Origin: an uncultured Allobosea sp.
GTDB lineage: Bacteria > Pseudomonadota > Alphaproteobacteria > Rhizobiales > Beijerinckiaceae
DNA length: 64,000 bases
Reading direction: 5' to 3'
NCBI RefSeq assembly: GCF_945957345.1
Contig: NZ_CAMFKW010000006.1
Span: forward strand, 62,001-126,000
In this document: piece after piece, positions 7,737 through 17,753 of the stretch
Layout of the letters: each line of letters starts with the position of its first letter
Position numbering within the stretch: the first letter of the stretch is position 1
The notes under the pieces: model-generated
Databases searched by the model: none
Told to the model about the DNA's origin: nothing
The model's input: the letters and a program-made list of their open reading frames with translations, nothing else
Translations under genes and position numbers: made by a program

Positions 7737-8958
7737 CGGTGTGAAGCAGCACGTTGAGCCCGGGTTCCAGGTCTTCCCTGGTGCAGAGCTCGGCATTGTT
7801 GTGGGTGATGCCGCCCTTGCAGGGTGCGAAGATCATCGTCGTGGGCGCATGGCGTGCGACAAAATAGGCGTCGTGCCCAGCCTGGCTGAGGATGTCCTGC
7901 GTGCGGTAGCCCAGCCCCAGCGAGGTCTGGCGGACGCTGTCGATCAGCTCCTGCGCGAAAATCCTGCCGCCCCATTTCCAGATGTCGAGGATCTCGGCCG
8001 TGCAGCCGGCGCGGGCAGCGGATTCGCCGACAGCGCGGCGCACGCGCTCGGCCATGACTTCTGAGGTTTCGGGATCGGGATGACGGACGTCGCAGACGGC
8101 CTGCGCCCAGTCGGAGAGGATGCCCGGCTTGTTCGGCCAGGCGGCAAGGCGCGCGGCGGTCGCCTTGCCGCCGCTGCCGGCATAAGTCCAGCCGATCTCG
8201 TCGGTCTCGACCAGCAGGCGGGCGCCGGCCAGAAGGGCGTTGCGGCGGCGCTCCATCGGCCAGGGGCCGGTATGGGCGGTCTCGCCCTTGAACTCGACGA
8301 GCATGCCGGTGCTCGGGAAGCCGCCGGTGACGACGCCGACCTGCATGCCGTCGCGGTCCAGGTAGTAGCCCTGCTCGATATGGAACTCGACATAGGCGTC
8401 GAAGGCGTGGGGCACGGCTTCCATTTCGCCGCGATAGCCGATCCGCTCGAGCTCCTGGCCGATCGTGCGGCCTTCCTCGTCGGTACGGCCTTGTGCCCAG
8501 TCGAGCGTATAGGCGCCGACGAAGCAGCCGGAACCGACCATCGGCGGCGAGAAGCGCGCACCTTCCTCGTTGGTCCAGTTGACGATCTCGATCGGCCGGC
8601 GCGTGCGATGGCCGAGCGCGTCGAGCGTGCGGCAGACTTCGAGACCGCCGAGCACGCCGGCAATGCCGTCGAAGCGGCCGCCATTGATCTGTGTGTCGAG
8701 ATGGCTGCCCATCACCACCGGCGGCAGGCTGTCATCGGTGCCGGCGCGGCGGGCGAAGATGTTGCCGATGCCGTCGACGCGCACGGTGAGACCCGCCTCG
8801 CGGCACCAGCCGACGAAGGTGTCGCGCACCTCCTTGTCGGCATCGGAGAGGGCGAGACGCGAGAGGCCGCCCGGACGGCCCGGGCCGATCTCGGCCGAGC
8901 GCTCGATCGTGGTCCAGAACCGCTCGATGTCGATACGGGCCGTGTCGAGGCTGGGCAT
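7714..8958 (-). CDS. M20-family Zn-dependent amidohydrolase (N-carbamoyl-amino-acid hydrolase / allantoate amidohydrolase type)
   Basis: 414 residues. It has the binuclear metal site of the HyuC/AllC branch: His86 in MGSHLDTQINGGRFDG, Asp97, and the Glu pair 131-132 in NWTNEEGARF, plus the C-terminal SQAGHDAYFVARHAPT segment. Family members release ammonia and CO2 from N-carbamoyl groups or hydrolyse allantoate, ureidoglycine or related amides. It shares an upstream sequence with the rraA-like transporter operon, which suggests it processes the imported compound. The exact substrate (carbamoyl amino acid, allantoate or other) cannot be settled from sequence. Confidence 0.9.
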   Translation of the reverse strand: MPSLDTARIDIERFWTTIERSAEIGPGRPGGLSRLALSDADKEVRDTFVGWCREAGLTVRVDGIGNIFARRAGTDDSLPPVVMGSHLDTQINGGRFDGIAGVLGGLEVCRTLDALGHRTRRPIEIVNWTNEEGARFSPPMVGSGCFVGAYTLDWAQGRTDEEGRTIGQELERIGYRGEMEAVPHAFDAYVEFHIEQGYYLDRDGMQVGVVTGGFPSTGMLVEFKGETAHTGPWPMERRRNALLAGARLLVETDEIGWTYAGSGGKATAARLAAWPNKPGILSDWAQAVCDVRHPDPETSEVMAERVRRAVGESAARAGCTAEILDIWKWGGRIFAQELIDSVRQTSLGLGYRTQDILSQAGHDAYFVARHAPTTMIFAPCKGGITHNNAELCTREDLEPGLNVLLHTVMARADR

Positions 8959-9079
8959 GACGGTCTCCTCTCGGCCGGATCGGGCGGGAGCTGCTGCGGG
9001 GCGATTGCGGCGATGGTCCGCCGCGCGACCGCAGGCGAACTCTTCAGCTCAGGATTTCAGGCGAGGGGGCGCGCAGGCA

Positions 9080-9113
9080 AATAGATATTGCCTATGCTTG
9101 CCATCGGCCCGCC
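9080..9113. promoter_or_regulatory. Candidate LysR-type operator (copy 2) upstream of the amidohydrolase
   Basis: CCTATGCTTGCCATCGG at 9091-9107 matches 13 of 17 bases of the palindrome at 6681-6697. The match extends upstream through AATAGA and downstream, in the same orientation. It sits about 120 bases before the amidohydrolase start codon. The inverted repeat is less perfect here, as expected for a weaker regulator site. Confidence 0.5.
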
Positions 9114-9182
9114 TGCACCGGCCAGAGAACCATGCGCCGCCGGCTTTCACTGATTGGATGCCGGCTGCCCTGCAGGAGCCGC

Positions 9183-10211
9183 TCAGCGGTGCGGCGGCAG
9201 TTCCGCATAGACCAGGCGGTTGCGGCCCTCGTTCTTGGCGCGGAAGAGGGCGAGGTCGGCGGCATTGACCAGCCGTGCCGGGTCGCCTTCGGCATCCGGC
9301 CAGGCGGTCGCCACGCCGGCGCTGATCGTCACCCGGTCGGCACCGTGCGCGATGTTGAGGTCGCGCACGCCCTGCACCAGCCTCTCGGCGACATGGATCG
9401 CCCCTTCCTGAGGCACGCCGGTCAGGATCACCACGAATTCCTCGCCGCCGAAGCGCGCGGCGAGATCGGTCGAGCGGGTCGAGCCGTCCTGGATGACGCG
9501 GGCGACCTGCTTCAGCACGTCGTCGCCGGCGAGATGGCCATAGGCGTCGTTGTAGCGCTTGAAATGATCGACATCGATCATCAGCACGGAGAGCGGGCTC
9601 TTCGTGCGCTGGCAGCGCTTCCACTCGGCGGCGAGGTATTCGTCGAAATAGCGGCGGTTGCCGAGGCCGGTCAGCCCGTCGATCCGGGTCAGGCGCTCCA
9701 GCTCCAGATTGGCGCGCATCAGTTCGCGCTGGCTTTCGCGCAGAGCGCGATAGGCCTCGTCGCGCTGGAGGTGATCGAGATAGGCGCGGGTGTGGTAGCG
9801 CACGCGGGCGATCAATTCGACCTTGTCCGGCAGCTTGACGAGATAGTCGTTCGCACCGGCCTGGAACGCCTCGCTCTTCGTCGCCGGGTCCTCCTTGGTC
9901 GAGAGCACGATGACGGGTATCGCATGCAGGGCCGGATGCTTGCGATATTGCCGCACGAGGTCGAGCCCGTCGACGCCGGGCATGACGAGGTCCTGCAGGA
10001 TCACGGTCGGCTTGACGCGCTGGGCGACGGCGATCGCCTCCAGCGGATCAGTGCAATAGTGGAAGTCGAGATCGCCGTGATGGGCGAGCGCGCGCCGCAC
10101 GGCCTCGCAGACCATGACCTGGTCGTCGACCAGCAGGACCATGGACAGGTAACTGTCGGCCGGCGGCGGGACATCAGGCAGGGAGGGCTTCGTTTCGCCT
10201 GTCATGGGCAA
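9183..10211 (-). CDS. wspR: WspR: response regulator diguanylate cyclase
   Basis: 342 residues: REC domain (phospho-acceptor Asp74 in ILQDLVMPGVDG), a helical linker (about 140-175), then a GGDEF domain. The active site is GGEEF at 255-259, and RSTD at 246-249 is a proper RxxD inhibitory site five residues upstream. It should therefore make c-di-GMP from GTP when phosphorylated and be product-inhibited. It is the last gene of the wsp operon, six bases after wspF. This matches the Pseudomonas WspR architecture, in which phosphorylation promotes clustering and activity. The start is at 10211 or two codons later at 10205. Confidence 0.93.
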   Translation of the reverse strand: MPMTGETKPSLPDVPPPADSYLSMVLLVDDQVMVCEAVRRALAHHGDLDFHYCTDPLEAIAVAQRVKPTVILQDLVMPGVDGLDLVRQYRKHPALHAIPVIVLSTKEDPATKSEAFQAGANDYLVKLPDKVELIARVRYHTRAYLDHLQRDEAYRALRESQRELMRANLELERLTRIDGLTGLGNRRYFDEYLAAEWKRCQRTKSPLSVLMIDVDHFKRYNDAYGHLAGDDVLKQVARVIQDGSTRSTDLAARFGGEEFVVILTGVPQEGAIHVAERLVQGVRDLNIAHGADRVTISAGVATAWPDAEGDPARLVNAADLALFRAKNEGRNRLVYAELPPHR

Positions 10212-10217
10212 CCTTCA

Positions 10218-11237
10218 TCACGACAATGGGGCGCACGCCTCGGTCAGGCGTGGGGCGATCGCGCCCAGCGGTAGAATCTCGGCGGCTGCACCGATGGCCG
10301 CTGCAGCCTTGGGCATCCCGTAAACCGCGCTTGTGGCCTTGTCCTGCGCGATCGTCAAACATTGCCTGTCGCGCAGCAGCTTCAGGCCGCGGGCGCCGTC
10401 GCGCCCCATGCCCGTCAGCAGGACGCCGATCGGCGCCCCCTGCCAGCGTTCCGCGACGCTTTCGAAGAACACGTCCACCGACGGGCGATAAGGATAGTCG
10501 CGTGGTTCGATCCGGTAGCCGAGCTCTCCGCCCGCCTCGAAAACGAGGTGATTGGCGCTCGCCGCGATCAGCACCACTCCGCGCTCCGGCTTGTCGCCCT
10601 CGCGCGCCGGCCGGACGGGCAGGCGGCAATGCTGACCGAGCCAACTCGCGAAGCCCGGAACGAATTGCTCGTCGAGATGCTGGACGAGGATGATCGGCGC
10701 CGGGAATTCGGGCGGCAGGTCGCCCAGCAGCGTCGCTACGGCGGCCGGGCCGCCGGCGGAAGCGCCGATGGCGACGAGACGCTGGGAGGGGGAGGCCGGG
10801 GCCGGCGGCTGTCGCTGGCTGCGGCTCACCGGCGGCAGGCTGCGCGAGAGGCGGCCGATCGTGACGATGCGCGCCAGCAATGCGGCGGTCTGCGCCGAGC
10901 TGTGGCCGCTGGTGCCGACGCTGGGAATGTCGACCGCGTCGAGCGCGCCGTAGCCCATCGCCTCGTAGACGCCGGAGACATTGGCATCGACGCTGGCCGT
11001 GACCAGCAGGATCGGGCAGGGCGTCTCGGCCATGATCAGGCGCGTCGCCTCGACGCCGTCCATTTCCGGCATGTTGAGGTCCATCAGGACCAGGTCGGGC
11101 CGGTCGCGCCGGCAGGCCTCGACCGCCTCGAGGCCATTCATGGCGATCCAGGCCACTTCGTGTTCAGCCGTAGAAGCGATGACGCGTCGCAACAGCTCGA
11201 CCGCCATCGGCAGGTCGTTGACCAGCCCGATCCTCAT
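10218..11237 (-). CDS. wspF: WspF: CheB-type methylesterase with receiver domain
   Basis: 339 residues: REC domain with Asp53 ([13 protein letters not shown]), a Pro/Ser linker around 130-150, and a CheB esterase domain with the full triad Ser160 (AIGASAGGP), His187 (LVQHLDEQF) and Asp280 (TGMGRDGA). It should demethylate WspA and damp WspE signalling. In pseudomonads, loss of wspF locks the pathway on and gives wrinkly colonies. It lies between wspE and wspR, as in the canonical operon. Confidence 0.93.
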   Translation of the reverse strand: MRIGLVNDLPMAVELLRRVIASTAEHEVAWIAMNGLEAVEACRRDRPDLVLMDLNMPEMDGVEATRLIMAETPCPILLVTASVDANVSGVYEAMGYGALDAVDIPSVGTSGHSSAQTAALLARIVTIGRLSRSLPPVSRSQRQPPAPASPSQRLVAIGASAGGPAAVATLLGDLPPEFPAPIILVQHLDEQFVPGFASWLGQHCRLPVRPAREGDKPERGVVLIAASANHLVFEAGGELGYRIEPRDYPYRPSVDVFFESVAERWQGAPIGVLLTGMGRDGARGLKLLRDRQCLTIAQDKATSAVYGMPKAAAAIGAAAEILPLGAIAPRLTEACAPLS

Positions 11238-11265
11238 GAAACGCCCCCACAGCGCATGCTCTGAT

Positions 11266-13506
11266 TCATGGTTCGCCGATCAGATCGACGACCGCATGGA
11301 TCAAAGTTTCGTCGTGGAAGCTGCCTTTGGTCAAATAGTAATCCGCGCCGGCATCGAGCCCGCGGCGGCGATCCTCTTCGCGATCCTTATAGGAGACGAT
11401 CATCACCGGCAGGTTGCGCAGGCCGGGGTCGCGCTTGATCAGGGTGACGAGCTCGATGCCGTCCATGCGCGGCATGTCGACATCAGTCACGACGAGGTCG
11501 AACGTATCGGAGCGGACCGCGTTCCAGCCGTCCATGCCGTCGACGGCGACCTCGACCTCGAAGCCGTGATGGTCGAGCAGCTTGCGCTCCAATTCGCGCA
11601 CCGTCAGCGAATCGTCGACGACGAGGACGCGCTTGCGCCGCTTCTGACCGGCGCGCGTGACGCTGCGTTCGAGCGTCCGGAGGCGCCCACCGGAAACAAG
11701 CTTCTCCATCGAGCGGATCAGGTCCTCGACATCGAGGATAAGAACCGGCGAACCATCATCCATTAGTGCCGCAGCGCTGACATCCTTGACCTTGGCGAGG
11801 CGCGGATCGAGCGGCCGGACCACGAGTTCGCGCTCGCCGAGGAACCGGTCGACGATCAGCGCATAGAGATTGTCGCCTTCGCCGACGACCACCGTCGGCA
11901 GTTCCGCCTCGCCGGCAGCCGCTTCGCCGCGGCCGAGAATCTCATGGGCGGTGACGAGGCCGACTTGCTGCTCGCCGTGACGAAAATGCGGGCGGCCTTC
12001 GAGCAGTTCGATCTTGTCGCGTGGCAGCCGCAAGGCGCGCGCGATTGCGGTCAGCGGCAGGGCATAAGGCTCGCCGTCGATCTCGACGAGGAGGGCGCGG
12101 ATCACCGATAGCGTCAGGGGGAGCTGGAGCTGGAAGCGGGTGCCGATGCCCGGCTCGGAGATGACGGTGACTTGGCCGCGGACCTGCCGGACCATGGCCT
12201 GCACGGCATCGAGCCCGACACCGCGGCCCGAGATGTCGCTAACCGTCGCCTTCATCGAGAAGCCGGGCAGGAAGAGGAATTCGAGCAGTTCCTCCTCGCT
12301 GAGGTTCCAGACTGTCTCGGCCGTGGTCAGGCCACGCGCCAGCGTCGCTTGCCGGAGCGCGTCGAGATCGATGCCGGCGCCATCGTCCGAGATGATGATC
12401 TGGAGCAGGCCGGCATTGTGCCGGGCTTCGAGCCGGATCAGGCCCTCGGCCGGCTTGCCGGCGGCGCGGCGCTGCTCGGGTGCCTCGATGCCGTGATCGA
12501 CGGCGTTGCGCAGGAGATGGCCGAGGGGGGCATCGAGCTGGTCGAGGATGTCGCGGTCGATACTGGTGGCGCCGCCCACGATGTCGAGGCGCACCGCCTT
12601 GCCCAGCGCGCGGCCGATATCGCGGATATTGCGCTGGAAATGGCGGACGCCGTCCTCGAAGGGCCGCATCCGGCTCGCCAGCGTCTCGTCGTAGAGCCGG
12701 TTGGCGAGATCGGTCGCGCGCCGGTCGACCGTGTCCATCTCGTCGAGGCGCTGGGCGAGGAGCGCCTGGCCTTCGGCCAGCTTGAGCTGCGCCGTCACCA
12801 GCGCCTGCGCGGCACGGTCATCGGCATCGGCCGGCATCGCGGCGCGCAGGTCCTCGAAGCTCTTGCCGAGCTCGGTCTGGATGCGCCGCAATCGCAGCAG
12901 GCCGTCATTGAAGGGCCGCAGTCGGCGCGCCGACATCAGAGACTCGCCGGCGAGGCCGAGCAGACGGTTCAGACTGTCGGCGGTGACCCTGACCATGCGC
13001 TCGCCGGTTGCGCCATCCGCCCCCGGTATGGTCGTTTCTAGTGGGGCGGGCGGTGCTTCGGGGGGCGGTTCCGTGTCGGCGGCGACGGCATCCGGCGGGG
13101 CCAAGTCCGTTTCGTCGGAAGCCCGGTGGAGGCTCTGCGCGAAGGCTTCGAGGCGGCCCTTCGTCTGCGCTTCAGGTTCGCCCGCTCCGGCGGCGATCGC
13201 GGCGAGGAGGTCGATGCCTTGCAGAAGCGTGTCGATATGGGCGCGACTCAGCCGGATTTTTCCGTTCTGGGCCGCGACGAGACATTCCTCCATCTCGTGC
13301 GCGATCTGAACGGCCGGCGAGAGGTCGATGATGCGGGCGGCGCCTTTCAAGGAATGAGCGGCCCGCATGCAGGCTTCGAGGTGGGCGGCGGCGGTCGGGT
13401 CGCGCTCCAGCGCCAGCAGGCCGGCGGTGAAGGCCTGCGACTGCGATGCAAGCTCCGCCCGAAACAGGTCGAGCATGGAGAAGTCGCTGAGGTCCTCGCC
13501 GCTCAT
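11266..13506 (-). CDS. wspE: WspE: CheA-type hybrid histidine kinase with C-terminal receiver
   Basis: 746 residues: HPt domain with His51 ([13 protein letters not shown]), a Pro/Ala linker, dimerisation and HATPase domains ([42 protein letters not shown]), a CheW-like domain, and a C-terminal REC with Asp near 675 ([11 protein letters not shown]). It should autophosphorylate and pass phosphate to WspR and WspF. The fused REC is the feature that separates WspE from ordinary CheA. I chose the ATG at 13506 (MSGEDL), which overlaps the wspD stop as ATGA, rather than an upstream in-frame codon. Confidence 0.93.
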   Translation of the reverse strand: MSGEDLSDFSMLDLFRAELASQSQAFTAGLLALERDPTAAAHLEACMRAAHSLKGAARIIDLSPAVQIAHEMEECLVAAQNGKIRLSRAHIDTLLQGIDLLAAIAAGAGEPEAQTKGRLEAFAQSLHRASDETDLAPPDAVAADTEPPPEAPPAPLETTIPGADGATGERMVRVTADSLNRLLGLAGESLMSARRLRPFNDGLLRLRRIQTELGKSFEDLRAAMPADADDRAAQALVTAQLKLAEGQALLAQRLDEMDTVDRRATDLANRLYDETLASRMRPFEDGVRHFQRNIRDIGRALGKAVRLDIVGGATSIDRDILDQLDAPLGHLLRNAVDHGIEAPEQRRAAGKPAEGLIRLEARHNAGLLQIIISDDGAGIDLDALRQATLARGLTTAETVWNLSEEELLEFLFLPGFSMKATVSDISGRGVGLDAVQAMVRQVRGQVTVISEPGIGTRFQLQLPLTLSVIRALLVEIDGEPYALPLTAIARALRLPRDKIELLEGRPHFRHGEQQVGLVTAHEILGRGEAAAGEAELPTVVVGEGDNLYALIVDRFLGERELVVRPLDPRLAKVKDVSAAALMDDGSPVLILDVEDLIRSMEKLVSGGRLRTLERSVTRAGQKRRKRVLVVDDSLTVRELERKLLDHHGFEVEVAVDGMDGWNAVRSDTFDLVVTDVDMPRMDGIELVTLIKRDPGLRNLPVMIVSYKDREEDRRRGLDAGADYYLTKGSFHDETLIHAVVDLIGEP

Positions 13507-14195
13507 GCGATGCTCCGGTCGATCAGCGCGAGCAGGCGCCCGGCATCGAGGCAACCGACCGCGCGCCCTTTCCAGGGGATCATCGTCGCGACGACGCTCG
13601 CTGCCGAGCGGCCGACCGTTGCGGGAACGGCGCCCCGCTCATGGGCACGATAGGCGTGGAGGCCGTGGACCTCGTCGACCTCGAAGGCGACATGTTGCGC
13701 CCCCTCGCCGGTGACGACAAGGCGGGGGAAGACGGCGATCCGTTCGGCGCCGCGCACTGCGGCCGCCGCTCCGATACCGAGCAGGGCGGGCAGCGAGACG
13801 CAAATGAGGAGTTCACCCCGGACATTGACGATGCCGCGGACGGCTTCGCTGCGGCGATGCGGGAGGGAGTGGATCGGGCGCGGCTCGGCGATCTCGCGGC
13901 AAATCGTGGCCGGCAGGCCGAGCCATTCCTCGCCGATGCGGAAGATCAGGACGCTGTCGATCTCCTCGCCTTGGGGTGCCTTCTCGTCGGGCTTGGCGAA
14001 ATGCAGCGTCCAGTCGTCGCGATAGCCTGGCGGCAAGGGACGGTCGAGCAGCTTGCGGGCGATCTGCGCATGGGTCGGGCAGTTGCGGCAGTGGAGATGC
14101 TCCTCCAGCTCCGGGCAGGAGCGGTCGCCGCTGACGCCGATCTCGCGCCAGCACTCATCGATCTCGCCGGAGGTCGGATGGGGATCAGCGGACAT
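13503..14195 (-). CDS. wspD: WspD: CheW-domain coupling protein
   Basis: 230 residues. An N-terminal extension of about 80 residues contains a Cys/His-bearing stretch (CPELEEHLHCRNCPTHAQIA). The CheW domain follows (VLIFRIGEEWLGLPATICREIAEPRPIHSLPHR; GIVNVRGELLICVSL). WspD has this long N-terminus in pseudomonads as well. It should link WspA to WspE. Both ends overlap neighbouring genes by one to four bases, so translation is coupled. Confidence 0.9.
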   Translation of the reverse strand: MSADPHPTSGEIDECWREIGVSGDRSCPELEEHLHCRNCPTHAQIARKLLDRPLPPGYRDDWTLHFAKPDEKAPQGEEIDSVLIFRIGEEWLGLPATICREIAEPRPIHSLPHRRSEAVRGIVNVRGELLICVSLPALLGIGAAAAVRGAERIAVFPRLVVTGEGAQHVAFEVDEVHGLHAYRAHERGAVPATVGRSAASVVATMIPWKGRAVGCLDAGRLLALIDRSIA

Positions 14196-15466
14196 CAGGT
14201 GCCGCTCCGCTTCGCCAGCCGGTCGAGCCGGTCGGCCAGCGCCTTGGCGCCGCTATGGTCGCCGAGGCGTTGCTGGAGCAGCCTGAGCTGGGCCAGCGCG
14301 CGCTGATGGTCCGGGGCGAGATAGAGCGCCTTGCGGTAGTTTCGCATCGCGTCCTCCGCCGCGTCGGCCGCGTCATGGGCGAGCCCCAGCCAGTAGAACG
14401 CATCGGGTGACGGGCCGAATTCGGCGATATGGCGTTCGGCTGCCGCATGAACCTCGGTCAGGCGCCCGGCATCGGCGGCGCGCTCGATCTCGGTCAGGCT
14501 CGCTGCCGCCCGATCCGGCCGCAATGCCGTTGGCTGAGCGGGAGCCGCCTTCTGCACGAAGGGGCGCGGAGCCGGTCGCGGCGCGGTCGTCTGCGGCACA
14601 GGGGCAGCCTTGGCCGGCGCGGGCCGCGGCTTTCGCATCGCCGGTCGTTCGGCGGATTTCGCGTGCGCGGCTTGTGCCTTGATGAAGGCGAAGGCCCGCG
14701 GGAAGCGCACCGATGTGAAGCCGAGCAGGAGCGGCAGGCCTGACTCGGCCGGGCCGACCAGCAGCAGGCCGTCATCGGCCAGCATCTGCCTGAGCCGGGT
14801 CAGCGCCGCGCCTTGCGTCTCGCGATCGAAATAGATCAGCAGATTCCGGCAGAAGGCGACATCGTAGGCCTCCGGGCCGGTCTGCGTTGCTGCGGAGAGC
14901 ACGTTGCCGAGGCGGAAGTGGACCTGCCGACGGATGATGTCATGCGGCCTGAAGCCACCCTCGCAAGCCTCGAAATAACGGTCGCGGAACGCGATGTCGG
15001 CCCCGCGGAAGGAGTTCTTGCCGTAGATGGCGCGTTCGGCATGGGTGAGATTGCGGCTGCTGACATCGATCGCGTCGATCTGGAAGCTGCCATCCGGGAA
15101 GCCGGCATCGAGCAGGGCCATCGCGATGGAATAGGGCTCCTCGCCGGTCGAACAGGGCAGGCTGAGCAGCTTCAACGGGCGATTGCAGCTCCGGTGCTCG
15201 CGCAGATGCCGGACCATCGCGCCGAAGGCCTCGCGGTCGCGGAAGAACCAGGTCTCGGGGACGATGACGGCGTCGATGAGCTCCTGCCGCTCGGCCGGGC
15301 TTTCGACCACGAAAGCCCAGTAGGCGTGGAGATCGCGGATGGCACAGGCCGCCATCCGCCGCTTCAGGGCATGGCGGATCACGGAGGCGCCGACCGTCTC
15401 CATGCTCAGGCCGATGGTCTCCTTGAGCAGCTTCTCGAAATCCCGGATCGGAGCGGTCTCGTCCAT
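14195..15466 (-). CDS. wspC: WspC: CheR-type methyltransferase with C-terminal TPR region
   Basis: 423 residues. A CheR SAM-dependent methyltransferase core (PETWFFRDREAFGAM; LPCSTGEEPYSIAMALLDAG; AYDVAFCRNLLIYFD) is followed by a Pro/Ala-rich linker (about 270-330) and TPR-like helices (DAFYWLGLAHDAADAAEDAMRN). It should methylate WspA and oppose WspF. The start at 15466 overlaps the wspB stop; the reading frame continues upstream, but that extension lies antisense-like within wspB and wspA and lacks homology. Confidence 0.92.
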   Translation of the reverse strand: MDETAPIRDFEKLLKETIGLSMETVGASVIRHALKRRMAACAIRDLHAYWAFVVESPAERQELIDAVIVPETWFFRDREAFGAMVRHLREHRSCNRPLKLLSLPCSTGEEPYSIAMALLDAGFPDGSFQIDAIDVSSRNLTHAERAIYGKNSFRGADIAFRDRYFEACEGGFRPHDIIRRQVHFRLGNVLSAATQTGPEAYDVAFCRNLLIYFDRETQGAALTRLRQMLADDGLLLVGPAESGLPLLLGFTSVRFPRAFAFIKAQAAHAKSAERPAMRKPRPAPAKAAPVPQTTAPRPAPRPFVQKAAPAQPTALRPDRAAASLTEIERAADAGRLTEVHAAAERHIAEFGPSPDAFYWLGLAHDAADAAEDAMRNYRKALYLAPDHQRALAQLRLLQQRLGDHSGAKALADRLDRLAKRSGT

Positions 15467-15930
15467 CACAGCTCCGCCGCTTGCTGACGGAACAGGATGT
15501 CGCGGATTTCGGGCGTGAGCAGGGCTTCCCCTCGTACCCATTGGATCAGCCCGCGCTCGTCGCTGGCGACCGGCCCGAGATAGGGCGGCATGCCGGCCTC
15601 GACGCCGGATGCGGTGAAGTCGGCCGGATCGCGCTCGACGGTCTCGACGGCCTGCTCGACCAGCAGGCCAAGGAGATCGTCCTGGCCGGGGCCGGAGGGG
15701 TAGCGCAGCAGGATGATGCGGGTGCTCAGGCGCGGTTCGGCCGGGCGCCCGAGCGCCAGGAGCGCGAGGTCGACGACGGGTACGGGCCGGCCGCGATAGC
15801 TGATCGCGCCGGTCACGCCTCTGGGCGCGCCGGGCAGTTGCTTGGTCGCGAGCAGCGGCAGCACGGCCTCGACCTGCCCGGTCTCGAGCACGTAGCGGTC
15901 CCGCCCAAGCTGGAACATCAGAAACAGCAT
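15466..15930 (-). CDS. wspB: WspB: CheW-like coupling protein
   Basis: 154-residue single CheW domain (MLFLMFQLGRDRYVLETGQV; GAISYRGRPVPVVDLALLAL). It should couple the WspA receptor to WspE as the first of two scaffold proteins in the pathway. It lies 26 bases after wspA and overlaps wspC. Length and position match the canonical wspB. Confidence 0.9.
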   Translation of the reverse strand: MLFLMFQLGRDRYVLETGQVEAVLPLLATKQLPGAPRGVTGAISYRGRPVPVVDLALLALGRPAEPRLSTRIILLRYPSGPGQDDLLGLLVEQAVETVERDPADFTASGVEAGMPPYLGPVASDERGLIQWVRGEALLTPEIRDILFRQQAAEL

Positions 15931-15956
15931 CCCGCGGTTCCGTTCCGCCTTTCGTG

Positions 15957-17594
15957 TCAGGCGCGCAGCTTGAAGCGCGAGATCGAGCTGCGCAGCCCGT
16001 TCGAGACCTGATTGAGCTCGTCGATGGCCAAGGTCGACTGCTGCAGCGATTCCACCGTCTGCTGCGCGGCCTCGCTGAGCTGGGACAAGGCTTCGCTGAT
16101 CTGGCCCGCGCCGGTCGCCTGCGCCTGCATGCCTTCATTGGCGCCCTCGAAGCGCGGCACCAGCCCCTGGACCTGCTCGATGATCTCCGAGAGCTGGCCG
16201 CCGACCTGCTGTACCTCCTGCATACCGCGGCGGGCCTCCTCGGAGAACTTGTCCATGCCCATCACGCCGGCCGCGACGGCCGACTGGATGTCCTTGACCA
16301 TCTGCTCGATATCGTAGGTCGAGACGGCCGTCTGGTCGGCGAGGCGGCGGATCTCGGTCGCGACGACGGCGAAGCCACGGCCGTATTGCCCAGCCTTTTC
16401 CGCCTCGATCGCGGCATTGAGCGAGAGCAGGTTGGTCTGGTCGGCAACCTTGGTGATGGTGGTGACGACCTGATTGATGTTGCCCGCCTTCTCGCTGAGG
16501 ATCGCGAGCTTGGCATTGATGGCGCCGGCGGCCTCCATCACCTGCCGCATCGTGCTCTCCATGCGTGCGAGCCCGGCCTGCCCGCCATTGGCGAGCGTCG
16601 CGGTCTGCTCGGCGACGGCCGAGACCTCGTCCATCGTATGGGCGAGCTCGTTGGAGGTGGCGGAGATCTCCTTGGCAGTCGCGCCGATCTCGGTCGTCGT
16701 GGCGGCGATCTCGTTGGCCGTCGCCTGCTGCTCCTTGGAGGTCGCGGCGACCTCGGTGATCGAGGTGTTGACCTGGATGCTCGACTTCTGAATCTGGCCG
16801 ATCAGCCCGGCGAGATCGTCCGCCATGACGTTGACGCCGTCGGCGAGCGTGCTGAACTCGTCGCGCCGCTCCAGCGTCAGGCGCTCGCTGAAATCGCCGC
16901 GCCGCATGTGGTCGACGATGCCGAGCAGCTTGCCGAGCGGCATCGTGATCGCCCGGAACAGCAGGACACCGCAGAGGATCGCGAGGACGAGCGCGACCAC
17001 GAAGCAGACAAGCAGGCCGAGCTCGGCGGAGCGGATGATGCTGACGATCTTGCGGGTCGAGACATCGGCCTCGGATTTATTGAAATCGACCATATCACGC
17101 AGCGTGCCGCGCATCCTGGCGGCGATCGGGTCGAGATCGCTGCGGATGGCGGCGGATTGATCGATGGCCTGACCGCTGGCGCTCGACTGCTTGCCGGTTG
17201 CGATAATGGCGTCCTCCGCTGCCGCGAACTGGTCGACGAGCTGTGTGGCCGTGGCATGGTTGCGCCGGTCGGTATCGCTATCGACCGTGCCTTCATAGGA
17301 TTTCAGCAGCTCGCGCACGCGCGCCCGATTGGCGAGGATCGCTTCGCTGGCCTGGTTCTTGGCCGTTGCATTGTCCGCCTGCGCCATGTCGCGGGACAGC
17401 CGGGTGCTGTCAGACCAGACCACCATCAGCTGCGCGCTGTAGTAGAGGCTGGGGACGGTGTTGGTCTCGACGTCGATGACCTCCCGCTCGGTCTGCAGGA
17501 ACCAGAAATAGCTGGCGCCGGCCATGGCGGTCATCACCGCGAGGATGGCGGCGAAGCTGATCAGGATGCGACGGCGTATCGTCAGGCTCTTCAT
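15957..17594 (-). CDS. wspA: WspA: surface-sensing methyl-accepting receptor
   Basis: 545 residues: membrane segment about 10-31, a periplasmic four-helix-bundle domain of about 155 residues, a second membrane segment about 191-214, HAMP, and a cytoplasmic signalling domain. The hairpin tip [20 protein letters not shown], followed by [17 protein letters not shown], is the WspA-type tip rather than the common chemotaxis [18 protein letters not shown]. WspA in pseudomonads clusters laterally and responds to surface contact. It is the promoter-proximal gene of the operon. No C-terminal CheR-tethering pentapeptide is present. Confidence 0.93.
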   Translation of the reverse strand: MKSLTIRRRILISFAAILAVMTAMAGASYFWFLQTEREVIDVETNTVPSLYYSAQLMVVWSDSTRLSRDMAQADNATAKNQASEAILANRARVRELLKSYEGTVDSDTDRRNHATATQLVDQFAAAEDAIIATGKQSSASGQAIDQSAAIRSDLDPIAARMRGTLRDMVDFNKSEADVSTRKIVSIIRSAELGLLVCFVVALVLAILCGVLLFRAITMPLGKLLGIVDHMRRGDFSERLTLERRDEFSTLADGVNVMADDLAGLIGQIQKSSIQVNTSITEVAATSKEQQATANEIAATTTEIGATAKEISATSNELAHTMDEVSAVAEQTATLANGGQAGLARMESTMRQVMEAAGAINAKLAILSEKAGNINQVVTTITKVADQTNLLSLNAAIEAEKAGQYGRGFAVVATEIRRLADQTAVSTYDIEQMVKDIQSAVAAGVMGMDKFSEEARRGMQEVQQVGGQLSEIIEQVQGLVPRFEGANEGMQAQATGAGQISEALSQLSEAAQQTVESLQQSTLAIDELNQVSNGLRSSISRFKLRA

Positions 17595-17753
17595 CGTTCA
17601 ATCCATCGTCACGATGCGCAGCAACGGGCGACCGAGCCAGCTGCATGAGCTGAATCGTTCGCAGATCATCGTTAGCGAGGAGTTATTGCGTCTCCGTTGC
17701 GGAAACGCGTCGAATGAAGGCGGTGGACAGTGGCGACGGGGCCGCCGCCCGGA

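Noticed and set aside
14195..16138. wspC read from an upstream start as a 647-residue protein
   Set aside because: The first 224 residues are antisense-like filler within wspB and wspA. The CheR homology and overlap with the wspB stop fix the start at 15466.
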